DNA from: Gammaproteobacteria bacterium | Lineage (GTDB): Bacteria; Pseudomonadota; Gammaproteobacteria; Burkholderiales; Nitrosomonadaceae | Length of the DNA: 64,000 bases | Direction of reading: 5' to 3' | NCBI GenBank assembly: GCA_030431985.1 | Contig: JAUIIB010000012.1 | Span: 1-64,000 of the forward strand | In this document: piece after piece, positions 36,732 through 45,363 of the stretch | How the letters are laid out: every line of letters begins with the position of its first letter | Position numbering within the stretch: the stretch's first letter is position 1 | Notes under the pieces: generated by a model | What the model was told of the DNA's origin: nothing | Databases searched by the model: none | What the model saw: the letters and a program-made list of their open reading frames with translations, nothing else | Translations under genes and position numbers: made by a program

Positions 36732-37454
36732 TTAAATACCGCCACGCACCATATTGACCTTATCCGCTAGTTTGGCAACATCCAGAATATGCAAATCATG
36801 TCCTTTTCGCTGCACGACTTTTTCTTTCGTTAAACTACTTAGCTCACGTGTTACAGCCTCACGATGCGTGCTCACCAAGTTAGCAATTTCAAAATGAGTC
36901 GGCGATGGTGAAATAATTGCCGTATTGGATCCCGTCATGTTCTTTTTAGCAATGCGCAATAATTCTGCCTGGATTCGGTTACTGACAGCAAGCGTACTAA
37001 AATCATAAACACGGTCAGTCAGCCGACGAACTTCGCCGACTAAACGCTTAAGAATAGCCCGGGCGACATCCGGATTCGAAAAAATTGCAGCCATAAAATC
37101 GGCTGCAGTCATACACGCGAGTAAAGTATTTTTCTTAGCCAGAACAGTTGCCGAACGGGATTGACCGTCAATAGCGGTCAGTTCTCCAAACATTTCTCCT
37201 GTCGGTAAATCGCATAAAATAACTTCATGGCCTGAAAGTGAATGATAAGTCACACGAATTTCACCTTGAGCGATAAAAAATACGCTGTTGGAATCATCGT
37301 GAAAACGGATGATTTCCTCACCCTCATCATAACGGCGCCAGTGGCAGGCACTGCCAATCTCAGCCAAATCTGTCGAAGACAGCGCACGAAACTCCTTGAT
37401 CGTGGAAAGCATTGCACATGCCCGTTCTACGGATATTTGCCGCGTAATTGCCAT
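36732..37454 (-). CDS. Crp/Fnr-family transcriptional regulator
   Basis: A 240-residue regulator with an N-terminal cyclic-nucleotide-type sensor domain (IIRFHDDSNSVFFIAQGEIR, PTGEMFGELTAIDGQSRSAT, about 25-145) and a C-terminal Crp helix-turn-helix (FEIANLVSTHREAVTRELSS, about 190-215). The phosphate-binding segment FGELTAIDGQSRSAT resembles the cAMP-binding pattern. No Fnr cysteine cluster is present. The regulon is unknown. Confidence 0.88.
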   Translation of the reverse strand: MAITRQISVERACAMLSTIKEFRALSSTDLAEIGSACHWRRYDEGEEIIRFHDDSNSVFFIAQGEIRVTYHSLSGHEVILCDLPTGEMFGELTAIDGQSRSATVLAKKNTLLACMTAADFMAAIFSNPDVARAILKRLVGEVRRLTDRVYDFSTLAVSNRIQAELLRIAKKNMTGSNTAIISPSPTHFEIANLVSTHREAVTRELSSLTKEKVVQRKGHDLHILDVAKLADKVNMVRGGI

Positions 37455-37554
37455 CTGTTTTACTATCCGTCAGATTTACCGAACCAAAATCCCGGAGCTT
37501 TATATGCGATCACCAAAACCAATTAGATCTCGTTAATAAAATGCAATAATCTGC

Positions 37555-38703
37555 TTATTGTATTTGTTCTGGCTCGGGTATTTCGGCTGTTTTAAGCTGC
37601 TCACTCATTTCATCTGCCAAAGTTGCGTTAAACGGCAACATATTCTGCACATGTGAAGCCTGATTGATATACCCCAGCACCGTCATCTCCTGTTGTGTAA
37701 TCGGCAACGAAATCGAGCGTGGATTGTGAATTGCTTCACTAAGCACCGCCTCATTCACCATCAGGTGAGGACGAGCGTTAATTTGCGCCTTAAGTACAGC
37801 ACGTGAGGATTTCATCCGCTTGTCGAAGATTTTGTCATGATCTCGCTTGTCATCCTCCAATACCGGATATGACTGAACAAACAATTGGTCACCCCGCCAT
37901 CCGAGCAAGCGAGGCTGATTGACGATACGTACCGGCGTACCGACAGCAATCTTGTTATAAATACCGGCGATGTCTTCCGGATACATACGAATACAACCGA
38001 AACTACCACGTAATCCGATACTCGGTGGTTTATTGGTGCCATGTATGGCATAAGTTGGCCATCCAAGTCTCAGTACGTGGGAACCCATCGGATTATCCGG
38101 CCCAGGCGGAACTGTTGCCGGTAACGGATTACCATTGCGGGCATATTCCCTACGAATGGATTGCGTTGGCCGCCATACGGGATTTTCATCCTTGACTGTA
38201 ATTCGTGTCAACCCTTCTGGCGTTTTCCATTGTTCACGACCGATGCCCACCGGATGTGTGATAACGGTTTGCAACTCCCCATCTTTTGCCTGCGGAAAAT
38301 AAAACAAGCGCATCGCAGCAAGATTAATAACGATGCCTTTGCGTGGCGCGTCCGGTAAAACAAACTGCGTAGGTATTACAATTTGAGTACCCTCCCCGGG
38401 TAGCCAGGGATCAATACCAGGATTGGCGCTGACAATCTCTTCGTAACCCAGATTAAAACGTCTGGCAATATCCGAAAGCGTGTCTTCCTGCTTAGCACTG
38501 ATTATCTGAAGCTCTCCAACAACATCATCACGGGCCGGATCAAAGCTAAACTCATGGGTTGCCAGCGGAATAGGCAGTCTGCCAGCAGTTGCATGCCGCT
38601 CATCCTGCGATTGAGTCATAAATGTCTGACACCCACTGAAAAGCACAAAGCAAAGCAAGCCCAAACTATAGATCCCATGTCGGCTCTTGCTAATTCTAAT
38701 CAT
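37555..38703 (-). CDS. LysM-containing L,D-transpeptidase lipoprotein
   Basis: A 382-residue peptidoglycan enzyme. Seen: a lipobox (LFSGC, Cys about residue 25), a LysM-like segment (ISAKQEDTLSDIARRFNLGY, about 68-87), and the YkuD catalytic domain with AIHGTNKPPSIGLRGSFGCI followed by RMYPEDI, where the Cys is the nucleophile. It would make 3-3 crosslinks or attach proteins to peptidoglycan, as ErfK/YbiS proteins do. The C-terminal 100 residues are an extension of unknown role. Confidence 0.9.
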   Translation of the reverse strand: MIRISKSRHGIYSLGLLCFVLFSGCQTFMTQSQDERHATAGRLPIPLATHEFSFDPARDDVVGELQIISAKQEDTLSDIARRFNLGYEEIVSANPGIDPWLPGEGTQIVIPTQFVLPDAPRKGIVINLAAMRLFYFPQAKDGELQTVITHPVGIGREQWKTPEGLTRITVKDENPVWRPTQSIRREYARNGNPLPATVPPGPDNPMGSHVLRLGWPTYAIHGTNKPPSIGLRGSFGCIRMYPEDIAGIYNKIAVGTPVRIVNQPRLLGWRGDQLFVQSYPVLEDDKRDHDKIFDKRMKSSRAVLKAQINARPHLMVNEAVLSEAIHNPRSISLPITQQEMTVLGYINQASHVQNMLPFNATLADEMSEQLKTAEIPEPEQIQ

Positions 38704-38856
38704 AATTACATCTCTGCATAACGTTTTTCTTTAATTTACAGGGTTTTGTTGAACATCTCAACAAAAATAAACCGGTAAAGACAACCTATTTAATTATCTT
38801 TATACTAATTAACAACAAATTTTTACACCTTTTTATCAGGATTTTACATACAAAAT

Positions 38857-39771
38857 ATGGCAAATATTGGTTTTATCGGGCTGGGCATTATGGGCAAACC
38901 CATGGTAAAGCATTTGCTGCAAAGCAACCACACCGTCTATCTTCAAACGCGTAGTGGTGTACCGGATGATCTTGTTACATGTGGCGGGATCGTATGTAAA
39001 ACACCGTTTGAATTGGCACAAAATGTGGAAATACTCATTACCATGCTACCCGACAGCCCCGATGTTGAAACCGTATTATTTGGTGCAAATGGCGTGGCTG
39101 AAGGTTTGCGAACCGATACACTTTATCCGCAATTACGTCGAACAATCATTGATATGAGTACGATTTCCCCGATTAAAACCCGTGAATTTGCTACACGCAT
39201 TAACGAGCTGGGACACGATTATGTCGACGCACCGGTTTCAGGTGGAGACATCGGCGCACACAATGCAGCACTAACAATTATGGTTGGTGCGGATGAAATT
39301 GTTTTTGAACGAATTAAACCTATACTTGAATTAATGGGAAAACAGGTAACCCTAATTGGCAGCAATGGCGCAGGCCAAATTTGCAAGATGGCCAATCAGA
39401 TTATCGTCGCACTCACAATTGAAGCAGTTGGTGAAGCGCTACTGTTCGTTTCAAAATCCGGCGCCGACCCTGAAAAAGTTCGTGAAGCCCTGATGGGCGG
39501 TTTTGCAGGTTCCCGGGTTTTAGAAATACATGGTGAGCGTATGATCAATCGTCACTTTGATCCGGGTTTTAAAATTGCGCTACAGCAAAAAGATCTGGAT
39601 ATTGTACTTGCCTGCGCATCATCGCTCGGGCTCGCCCTACCCAATACTGCCACGGCACTGGAATTATATAATGCCTGCATAGCTCATGGCGGGTCAAAAT
39701 GGGACAATTCTGCTATTGTAACAATGCTGGAAAAACTGGCTAACCATGAAATAAAGAAAAAAACGACATAA
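38857..39771 (+). CDS. glxR: 2-hydroxy-3-oxopropionate (tartronate semialdehyde) reductase
   Basis: A 304-residue beta-hydroxyacid dehydrogenase: the NAD(P)-binding IGFIGLGIMGKPMVKHLL, substrate-binding DAPVSGGDIGAHNAALTIMV and catalytic-lysine region GQICKMANQIIVA. It reduces tartronate semialdehyde to glycerate. Close relatives act on 3-hydroxyisobutyrate, but placement 24 bases before glcD strongly favours the glyoxylate pathway. The partner glyoxylate carboligase is not in this window. Confidence 0.85.
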   Translation: MANIGFIGLGIMGKPMVKHLLQSNHTVYLQTRSGVPDDLVTCGGIVCKTPFELAQNVEILITMLPDSPDVETVLFGANGVAEGLRTDTLYPQLRRTIIDMSTISPIKTREFATRINELGHDYVDAPVSGGDIGAHNAALTIMVGADEIVFERIKPILELMGKQVTLIGSNGAGQICKMANQIIVALTIEAVGEALLFVSKSGADPEKVREALMGGFAGSRVLEIHGERMINRHFDPGFKIALQQKDLDIVLACASSLGLALPNTATALELYNACIAHGGSKWDNSAIVTMLEKLANHEIKKKTT

Positions 39772-39795
39772 CAGATACCTTTCTGTTAACTATCC

Positions 39796-41247
39796 ATGTC
39801 TAATGATTTAATCAAAAAATTACAGGCTTTCTTACCCGCAGACGCCGTATTACATGAAACAGAAGACCTGAAACCTTACGAATGTGATGGCCTGTCCGCA
39901 TACCGGCAAACACCGATGATTGTCGTGCTGCCAGAATCGGAGTCACAAGTCGTTCAGATTCTAAAACTCTGTTATGCCATGCAAATACCTGTTGTTGCAC
40001 GCGGCGCGGGTACCGGGCTTTCAGGCGGTGCATTACCGCATGCAAATGGCGTATTAGTATCACTGGCAAAATTAAACTGTATGCTGGAAATTGATCCGCT
40101 CGCGCGTACAGCCCGGGTTCAACCGGGTGTCAGAAATCTTGCTATCAGCGAAGCGGCAAAACCACACGGCTTATATTATGCGCCTGACCCATCTTCGCAA
40201 ATTGCGTGCTCGATTGGCGGCAACGTGGCGGAAAATTCCGGTGGCGTACATTGCCTGAAATATGGCCTGACCGTACATAATATTCTTAAATTGCGCGTAC
40301 TCACCATTAACGGTGAAATACTGGAAATCGGCGGTGATAGCCTGGACAGTCCGGGTTACGATCTGCTCGCACTGATAACGGGCAGCGAGGGCATGCTCGG
40401 CATTGTCACCGAGATCACGGTAAAGCTGATTCCAATCCCTGAAAAGGCGCAACTCGTAATGGCTGCATTCGACGATATTCAAAAGGCCGGACAAGCCGTC
40501 GCCAACATCATAGCTGCAGGCATCATCCCGGCCGGAATGGAAATGATGGACAAAATTACCATCCACGCTGTCGAAGCATTCCTACATGCGGGCTACGATT
40601 TAAATGCCGAAGCGATTTTGCTATGTGAGTCCGACGGTACAACCGAGGAAGTTGCAGACGAAATTCAACGCATACAAACGATTATGAAATCCAGCGGCGC
40701 AACAGATCTTAAAACCTCACGCGACGATCCTGAACGGCTACGGTTATGGGCAGGCCGCAAGGCCGCCTTTCCCGCCGCCGGACGTGTTTCGCCGGATTAT
40801 TATTGTATGGACGGCACGATTCCACGCAAACACCTTGCAAAAGTTTTAAAGGGCATCGCAACATTATCGGAAACATACGGCCTGCGCTGTATGAACGTGT
40901 TTCACGCCGGTGATGGCAATCTACATCCGTTAATCCTCTACGATGCCAACACACCTGGCGAATTGGAAAAAACTGAGGCATTCGGCGGTAAAATTCTGGA
41001 AATGTGTATCCAGGCCGGTGGCACTATTACCGGCGAGCATGGTGTCGGTGTGGAAAAAATCAATCAAATGTGTTCACAATTTGAATCAGATGAACTCAAT
41101 CTGTTTCATAGCGTTAAAACGGCCTTTGATCCACAGGGACTGCTAAACCCCGGAAAAGCCGTTCCCACATTACACCGTTGTGCGGAACTGGGCGCCATGC
41201 ATGTTCACCATGGTGAAGAAAAATTTCCGGATCTGCCACGTTTTTAA
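39796..41247 (+). CDS. glcD: Glycolate oxidase FAD subunit GlcD
   Basis: A 483-residue FAD-linked oxidase: PCMH-type FAD site VARGAGTGLSGGALPHANGV, DPSSQIACSIGGNVAENSGG, ITGSEGMLGIVTEITVKLIP, and the C-terminal FHAGDGNLHPLILYD and GEHGVGVEKINQM. It oxidises glycolate (or lactate) to glyoxylate with GlcE and GlcF. First of three tightly packed genes. Confidence 0.93.
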   Translation: MSNDLIKKLQAFLPADAVLHETEDLKPYECDGLSAYRQTPMIVVLPESESQVVQILKLCYAMQIPVVARGAGTGLSGGALPHANGVLVSLAKLNCMLEIDPLARTARVQPGVRNLAISEAAKPHGLYYAPDPSSQIACSIGGNVAENSGGVHCLKYGLTVHNILKLRVLTINGEILEIGGDSLDSPGYDLLALITGSEGMLGIVTEITVKLIPIPEKAQLVMAAFDDIQKAGQAVANIIAAGIIPAGMEMMDKITIHAVEAFLHAGYDLNAEAILLCESDGTTEEVADEIQRIQTIMKSSGATDLKTSRDDPERLRLWAGRKAAFPAAGRVSPDYYCMDGTIPRKHLAKVLKGIATLSETYGLRCMNVFHAGDGNLHPLILYDANTPGELEKTEAFGGKILEMCIQAGGTITGEHGVGVEKINQMCSQFESDELNLFHSVKTAFDPQGLLNPGKAVPTLHRCAELGAMHVHHGEEKFPDLPRF

Positions 41248-41270
41248 TCCGCGTATCGCACTCAACCGAC

Positions 41271-42344
41271 ATGCAAACTCTCATTGATCAATTCGCGTCT
41301 ACGATACGCACTGCCGCAGAAAATCAACGGCCATTGCACATTCAAGGTGGAGGCAGTAAGGCCTTTTACGGCCGACCATTGATAAACCCTGCAGAGAAAC
41401 TGGACGTGTCTGCCTTGCAGGGAATTATCGATTATGAACCCACCGAGCTGGTCATCACCGCGCGGGCAGGCACGACACTTGCAACAATCGAATCATTGCT
41501 GCAACAGAATAACCAAATGCTGGCATTCGAACCACCCTATTTTGCCAATAGCGCCACACTGGGCGGGTGCATTGCAACCGGTTTATCGGGTCCACGGCGT
41601 GCCTCGGCCGGTGCTGTACGCGATTTCGTGCTCGGCGTTCGCATTCTCGACGGTAACGGTCGCGATTTACGCTTTGGCGGACAAGTCATGAAAAATGTGG
41701 CGGGCTACGATGTGTCGCGTCTGATGGTTGGTGCAATGGGCACATTGGGTGTTTTGCTTGAAATCTCACTCAAAGTGCTGCCGATACCGGCTGTTGAACG
41801 TACCTTAAGCCTAGATATGGATGAAGCACATGCGATTGAATACATGAATCGCTGGGCCGGTAAACCCTTACCGATTTCCGCCACCGGTTTTGTCGATGAC
41901 CGGTTATTTATTCGGTTATCCGGTGCCGAATCAGCCGTTCATGCCGCTCAAATACAACTTGGTGGTGAAATCAATCAGGAAAGTGAAATGTTCTGGAAAT
42001 CGGTGCGCGAACATTCTCATAACTTTTTTAAATCGGCAAAATCCTTGTGGCGTTTATCGGTGAAATCCACTACACCACCGATAAAACTTCCACAGTCCAC
42101 ACAGTTCATCGAGTGGAATGGCGCATTACGCTGGCTGGCGTATCAGGAAACCATGCCAGCAGACATAATTCGTCAAATCACGAGAGAAATTGGCGGTAGC
42201 GCTACGTTTTTTCGTAATACCGACCCCGCTATCCCTGTATTTCAACAACCAGGACCTGCACTTATGCATGTTCACCGGCAACTGAAAAAACAATTCGACC
42301 CTGCAGGTATACTGAATCCGGGTCGACTTTATCCACAGTTTTAA
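41271..42344 (+). CDS. glcE: Glycolate oxidase FAD-binding subunit GlcE
   Basis: A 357-residue protein paralogous to the N-terminal part of GlcD: LHIQGGGSKAFYGRP, ITARAGTTLATIESLLQQ, LGGCIATGLSGPRRASAGAV, RDFVLGVRILDGNG and KNVAGYDVSRLMVGAMGTLG. It starts 23 bases after glcD and ends 12 bases before glcF. Confidence 0.93.
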   Translation: MQTLIDQFASTIRTAAENQRPLHIQGGGSKAFYGRPLINPAEKLDVSALQGIIDYEPTELVITARAGTTLATIESLLQQNNQMLAFEPPYFANSATLGGCIATGLSGPRRASAGAVRDFVLGVRILDGNGRDLRFGGQVMKNVAGYDVSRLMVGAMGTLGVLLEISLKVLPIPAVERTLSLDMDEAHAIEYMNRWAGKPLPISATGFVDDRLFIRLSGAESAVHAAQIQLGGEINQESEMFWKSVREHSHNFFKSAKSLWRLSVKSTTPPIKLPQSTQFIEWNGALRWLAYQETMPADIIRQITREIGGSATFFRNTDPAIPVFQQPGPALMHVHRQLKKQFDPAGILNPGRLYPQF

Positions 42345-42356
42345 CGCTACACAACC

Positions 42357-43598
42357 ATGCAAACCAAACTTGCCGATTTCATCAAACATTCGCCTCAGGG
42401 CAAAGAAGCGGATGCTATTTTACGCAGTTGTGTTCATTGTGGTTTCTGCCTGGCCACCTGCCCGACTTATCAATTACTGAGTAACGAACTGGACAGTCCT
42501 CGCGGCCGTATTTACCTGATGAAGCAAATGCTTGAGGGCCAACCTGTAACGCAAAAAACGCAATTGCATCTGGACCGTTGCCTGACATGTCGTGCATGTG
42601 AGTCAACCTGCCCCTCTGGCGTGCGATATGCCGAACTGGTTGATATTAGCCGCGATTTAATTGAAAAACAGGTTAAACGCCCTGCAGGTAAAAAACTACT
42701 ACGCTACCTGTTACGCAAAGTTTTGCCGCATCCACTATTGTTTAAGCCTTCGATCAAAATTGGACAGTTATTGCGCCCAGTACTGCCCTCTGATTTAAGA
42801 AAATCGATACCTGCAACATACAAACCGACCACACGATGGCCGGAGTCCAGTCATAACCGCAAAATGATGTTGCTCGACGGTTGCGTGCAACCAACACTGT
42901 CGCCCGGTATCAACCCCGCAACCGCGCGTGTACTAAGTACTTTAGATATCTCGCTGATTCGATCGGCGCAAGCCGGCTGCTGCGGCGCAATCGCCTATCA
43001 CCTGAATGCACAACAAGAAGGTATGCAAGCCATGCGCAGAAACATCGATGCATGGTGGCCGTTCATAGAACGTAATGAAATTGAAGCGATCGTTATAACA
43101 GCCAGCGGTTGTGGTGTAACCGTTAAGGAATACGGGCATATTCTACGCCACGATCCGGCTTATGCCGATAAAGCTACACGCATCTCCGCCATGACCAAAG
43201 ACATCAGTGAAATTCTGATTGCCGAGCAGAAAAAACTCACTCAGATTTTAAGCCGACATAAAGACAAATCAACCGTCACACGGCTTGCTTTCCACTCACC
43301 TTGTACCTTGCAGCACGGCCAGCAAATTCATGGACAGGTGGAACAACTCCTGCAACTCGCAGGATTTCAGTTAACCGCTGTACCAGATTCGCACCTGTGT
43401 TGCGGTTCCGCCGGCACTTACTCTATTCTGCAGCCCAAATTGTCTCAAAAGCTACTCAAGAACAAAGTAGCTGCACTCGAATCCAACCAACCCGACCACA
43501 TTGTTACTGCCAATATCGGCTGCCTGACGCATTTGCAGAGTGAAACACCGTTACCGGTCAAACACTGGATTGAAGTATTAAATGAACAATTGTCCTGA
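42357..43598 (+). CDS. glcF: Glycolate oxidase iron-sulfur subunit GlcF
   Basis: A 413-residue protein with two ferredoxin-type 4Fe-4S motifs (CVHCGFCLATCPTY about 26-39; CLTCRACESTCPSG about 76-89) and two C-terminal CCG domains (CCGAIAYHL and CCGSAGTYSI). It carries electrons from the flavin subunits to the respiratory chain. Last gene of glcDEF; no terminator is obvious after it. Confidence 0.93.
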   Translation: MQTKLADFIKHSPQGKEADAILRSCVHCGFCLATCPTYQLLSNELDSPRGRIYLMKQMLEGQPVTQKTQLHLDRCLTCRACESTCPSGVRYAELVDISRDLIEKQVKRPAGKKLLRYLLRKVLPHPLLFKPSIKIGQLLRPVLPSDLRKSIPATYKPTTRWPESSHNRKMMLLDGCVQPTLSPGINPATARVLSTLDISLIRSAQAGCCGAIAYHLNAQQEGMQAMRRNIDAWWPFIERNEIEAIVITASGCGVTVKEYGHILRHDPAYADKATRISAMTKDISEILIAEQKKLTQILSRHKDKSTVTRLAFHSPCTLQHGQQIHGQVEQLLQLAGFQLTAVPDSHLCCGSAGTYSILQPKLSQKLLKNKVAALESNQPDHIVTANIGCLTHLQSETPLPVKHWIEVLNEQLS

Positions 43599-43762
43599 AA
43601 TCCTAAATGATTTCAGATTCGCCCCCAACCTTTACTCTACGATATTTCCACGCAATTCTGGATTGCGCTGCCGTGCAGATCGTCATATGTTTAGGAAAAC
43701 TGTGGCAGCATCTCTGATGAAGAGTCCGTGTATAATATTGCTGATAAATTCAGTATTTTGCA

Positions 43763-45154
43763 ATGATTCGAAAATTACTCCATAAGGTATTTAAACAGAA
43801 AAACCCAACCACTAATACGAATACGCAGCTACGTATCATACTATTCGACGAACATCGTATTAACCGAAATCAAATCAGTTCATGTGCGTTAAAAACAACG
43901 CAAGGACTACAAAAGGCTGGCTTTTCAGCCTTCATTGTAGGTGGTGCTGTCAGGGATCTACTGTTAGGACTTAAGCCAAAAGACTTTGACATCGCTACCA
44001 ATGCAACTCCCGAGCAAACGCGCTCACTTTTTAAGCGCTCCCGCATCATTGGCAGAAGATTCCGCTTGGTACACGTCATGTGCGGCTACGAAACTATCGA
44101 GGTATCTACATTTCGCGGCCCTGTATCCAACGATAACGATATACCTGATACGAAAAACCACACCGATCAGCATGGCCGATTGCTCCGTGATAACATCTTC
44201 GGTAGTCAGGAAGAAGATGCCGCACGGCGGGACTTTACTTCAAATGCGCTGTTTTACGACCCCTCCAGCGAAGAAATTCATGACTATCTTGATGGTTACA
44301 CCGACCTTAAAGCTAAAACCCTGCGAATCATTGGCGATCCGGTAACGCGTTACCGGGAGGATCCCGTCCGTATGCTCAGAGCCATTAGGCTGAGTGCAAA
44401 GCTGGATATGCAACTCGACCATAGAACGGCTGAGCCGATTGGCGATCTAGCACCGCTGTTACAAAATGTACCGTCGGCACGCCTGTTTGATGAAATGTTG
44501 AAATTACTACTGTCCGGCCACGCGCTTTCAGGGGTTGTCGATTTGCGGACACGCGGCCTGCATCATGGCCTGTTACCCATGCTTGATGTAATTCTGGAAC
44601 AACCTCTGGGCGAACGGTTTATCACGCTTGCACTAAAAAATACCGACGAAAGAATACAGCACGACAAGCCTGTTTCCCCCGCATTTTTATTCGCATCACT
44701 ACTGTGGCACGAGGTACTGACTTCTTGGAATACCTATAAAAACTCCGGAGAAAAACCACTTAGTGCATTGTATCAGGCCATGAATGAAGTATTGTCAAAG
44801 CAGCAACAAAACCTATCTATTCCAAGGCGTTTCTGCGCAACAATTATGGAAATCTGGGTTATGCAACCACGCTTTGAATCATTGATTGGCCGCAAACCAT
44901 TTCGCTTAATCGCCCATCCGCGTTTTCGCGCTGCATATGACTTTATGCTATTGCGTTGCGAAAGCGGTGAGATAAAAACGGAATTGGGAACATGGTGGAA
45001 AAATTTTGTTGCAGCCACCCCCGAAAAACGTGAAAAAATGATCCATAAACCGCAGGCCTCCGGAAAGCGTAGAAAACGCAACCGTCGCAGAACGAGCCGT
45101 ACGAATAGTACACAACGCTTAACCACCGCGACTAAAGAGAAGAGCGAATCGTAA
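43763..45154 (+). CDS. pcnB: Poly(A) polymerase PcnB
   Basis: A 463-residue class II nucleotidyltransferase: FIVGGAVRDLLLGLKPKDFD, the catalytic DFDIATNATPEQ, RRFRLVHVMCG, RDFTSNALFYDP and YREDPVRMLRAIRLSAKLDM. The arginine/lysine-rich C-terminal tail (KRRKRNRRRTSR) and the overall length mark PcnB rather than the CCA-adding enzyme. It polyadenylates RNA for decay. FolK often lies next to pcnB in proteobacteria, but here they are 8 kb apart. Confidence 0.92.
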   Translation: MIRKLLHKVFKQKNPTTNTNTQLRIILFDEHRINRNQISSCALKTTQGLQKAGFSAFIVGGAVRDLLLGLKPKDFDIATNATPEQTRSLFKRSRIIGRRFRLVHVMCGYETIEVSTFRGPVSNDNDIPDTKNHTDQHGRLLRDNIFGSQEEDAARRDFTSNALFYDPSSEEIHDYLDGYTDLKAKTLRIIGDPVTRYREDPVRMLRAIRLSAKLDMQLDHRTAEPIGDLAPLLQNVPSARLFDEMLKLLLSGHALSGVVDLRTRGLHHGLLPMLDVILEQPLGERFITLALKNTDERIQHDKPVSPAFLFASLLWHEVLTSWNTYKNSGEKPLSALYQAMNEVLSKQQQNLSIPRRFCATIMEIWVMQPRFESLIGRKPFRLIAHPRFRAAYDFMLLRCESGEIKTELGTWWKNFVAATPEKREKMIHKPQASGKRRKRNRRRTSRTNSTQRLTTATKEKSES

Positions 45155-45340
45155 AAGCTGCGTGATATTTGATGAAAGTTGCGATAGCGTAATCATTCTG
45201 ATATGCAACAACACAAAATGTGGGAGCGTAATATAAGAGCCCGATAATACTGTCCATGTTTAAATTCAAATACAGCCAGGTTTTTAAAACTATTTCTACG
45301 TTAAAAACATCGGTGGTCAGGCTTATACTAGTTATTAGGT

Positions 45341-45352
45341 CACATTAATGTG
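45341..45352. promoter_or_regulatory. Palindrome at the ribosome site of the sensor kinase
   Basis: CACATTAATGTG is a perfect 12-base palindrome ending at the first G of the GGAG ribosome site of the GTG-started kinase gene. It may be an operator or an RNA stem limiting translation. It could be chance in AT-rich DNA. Confidence 0.25.
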
Positions 45353-45363
45353 GAGACAATATT

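Noticed and set aside
40895-40910. parS-like GTTTCACG in glcD
   Set aside because: Only the left half matches (GTTTCACGCCGG); the palindrome is not completed.
42327-42340. TTATCCACA near the end of glcE
   Set aside because: A single DnaA-box match inside a coding sequence, far from the origin; expected by chance.
43582-43785. 67-residue frame between glcF and pcnB
   Set aside because: It overlaps both gene edges, has no ribosome site and no protein-like composition; more likely chance.
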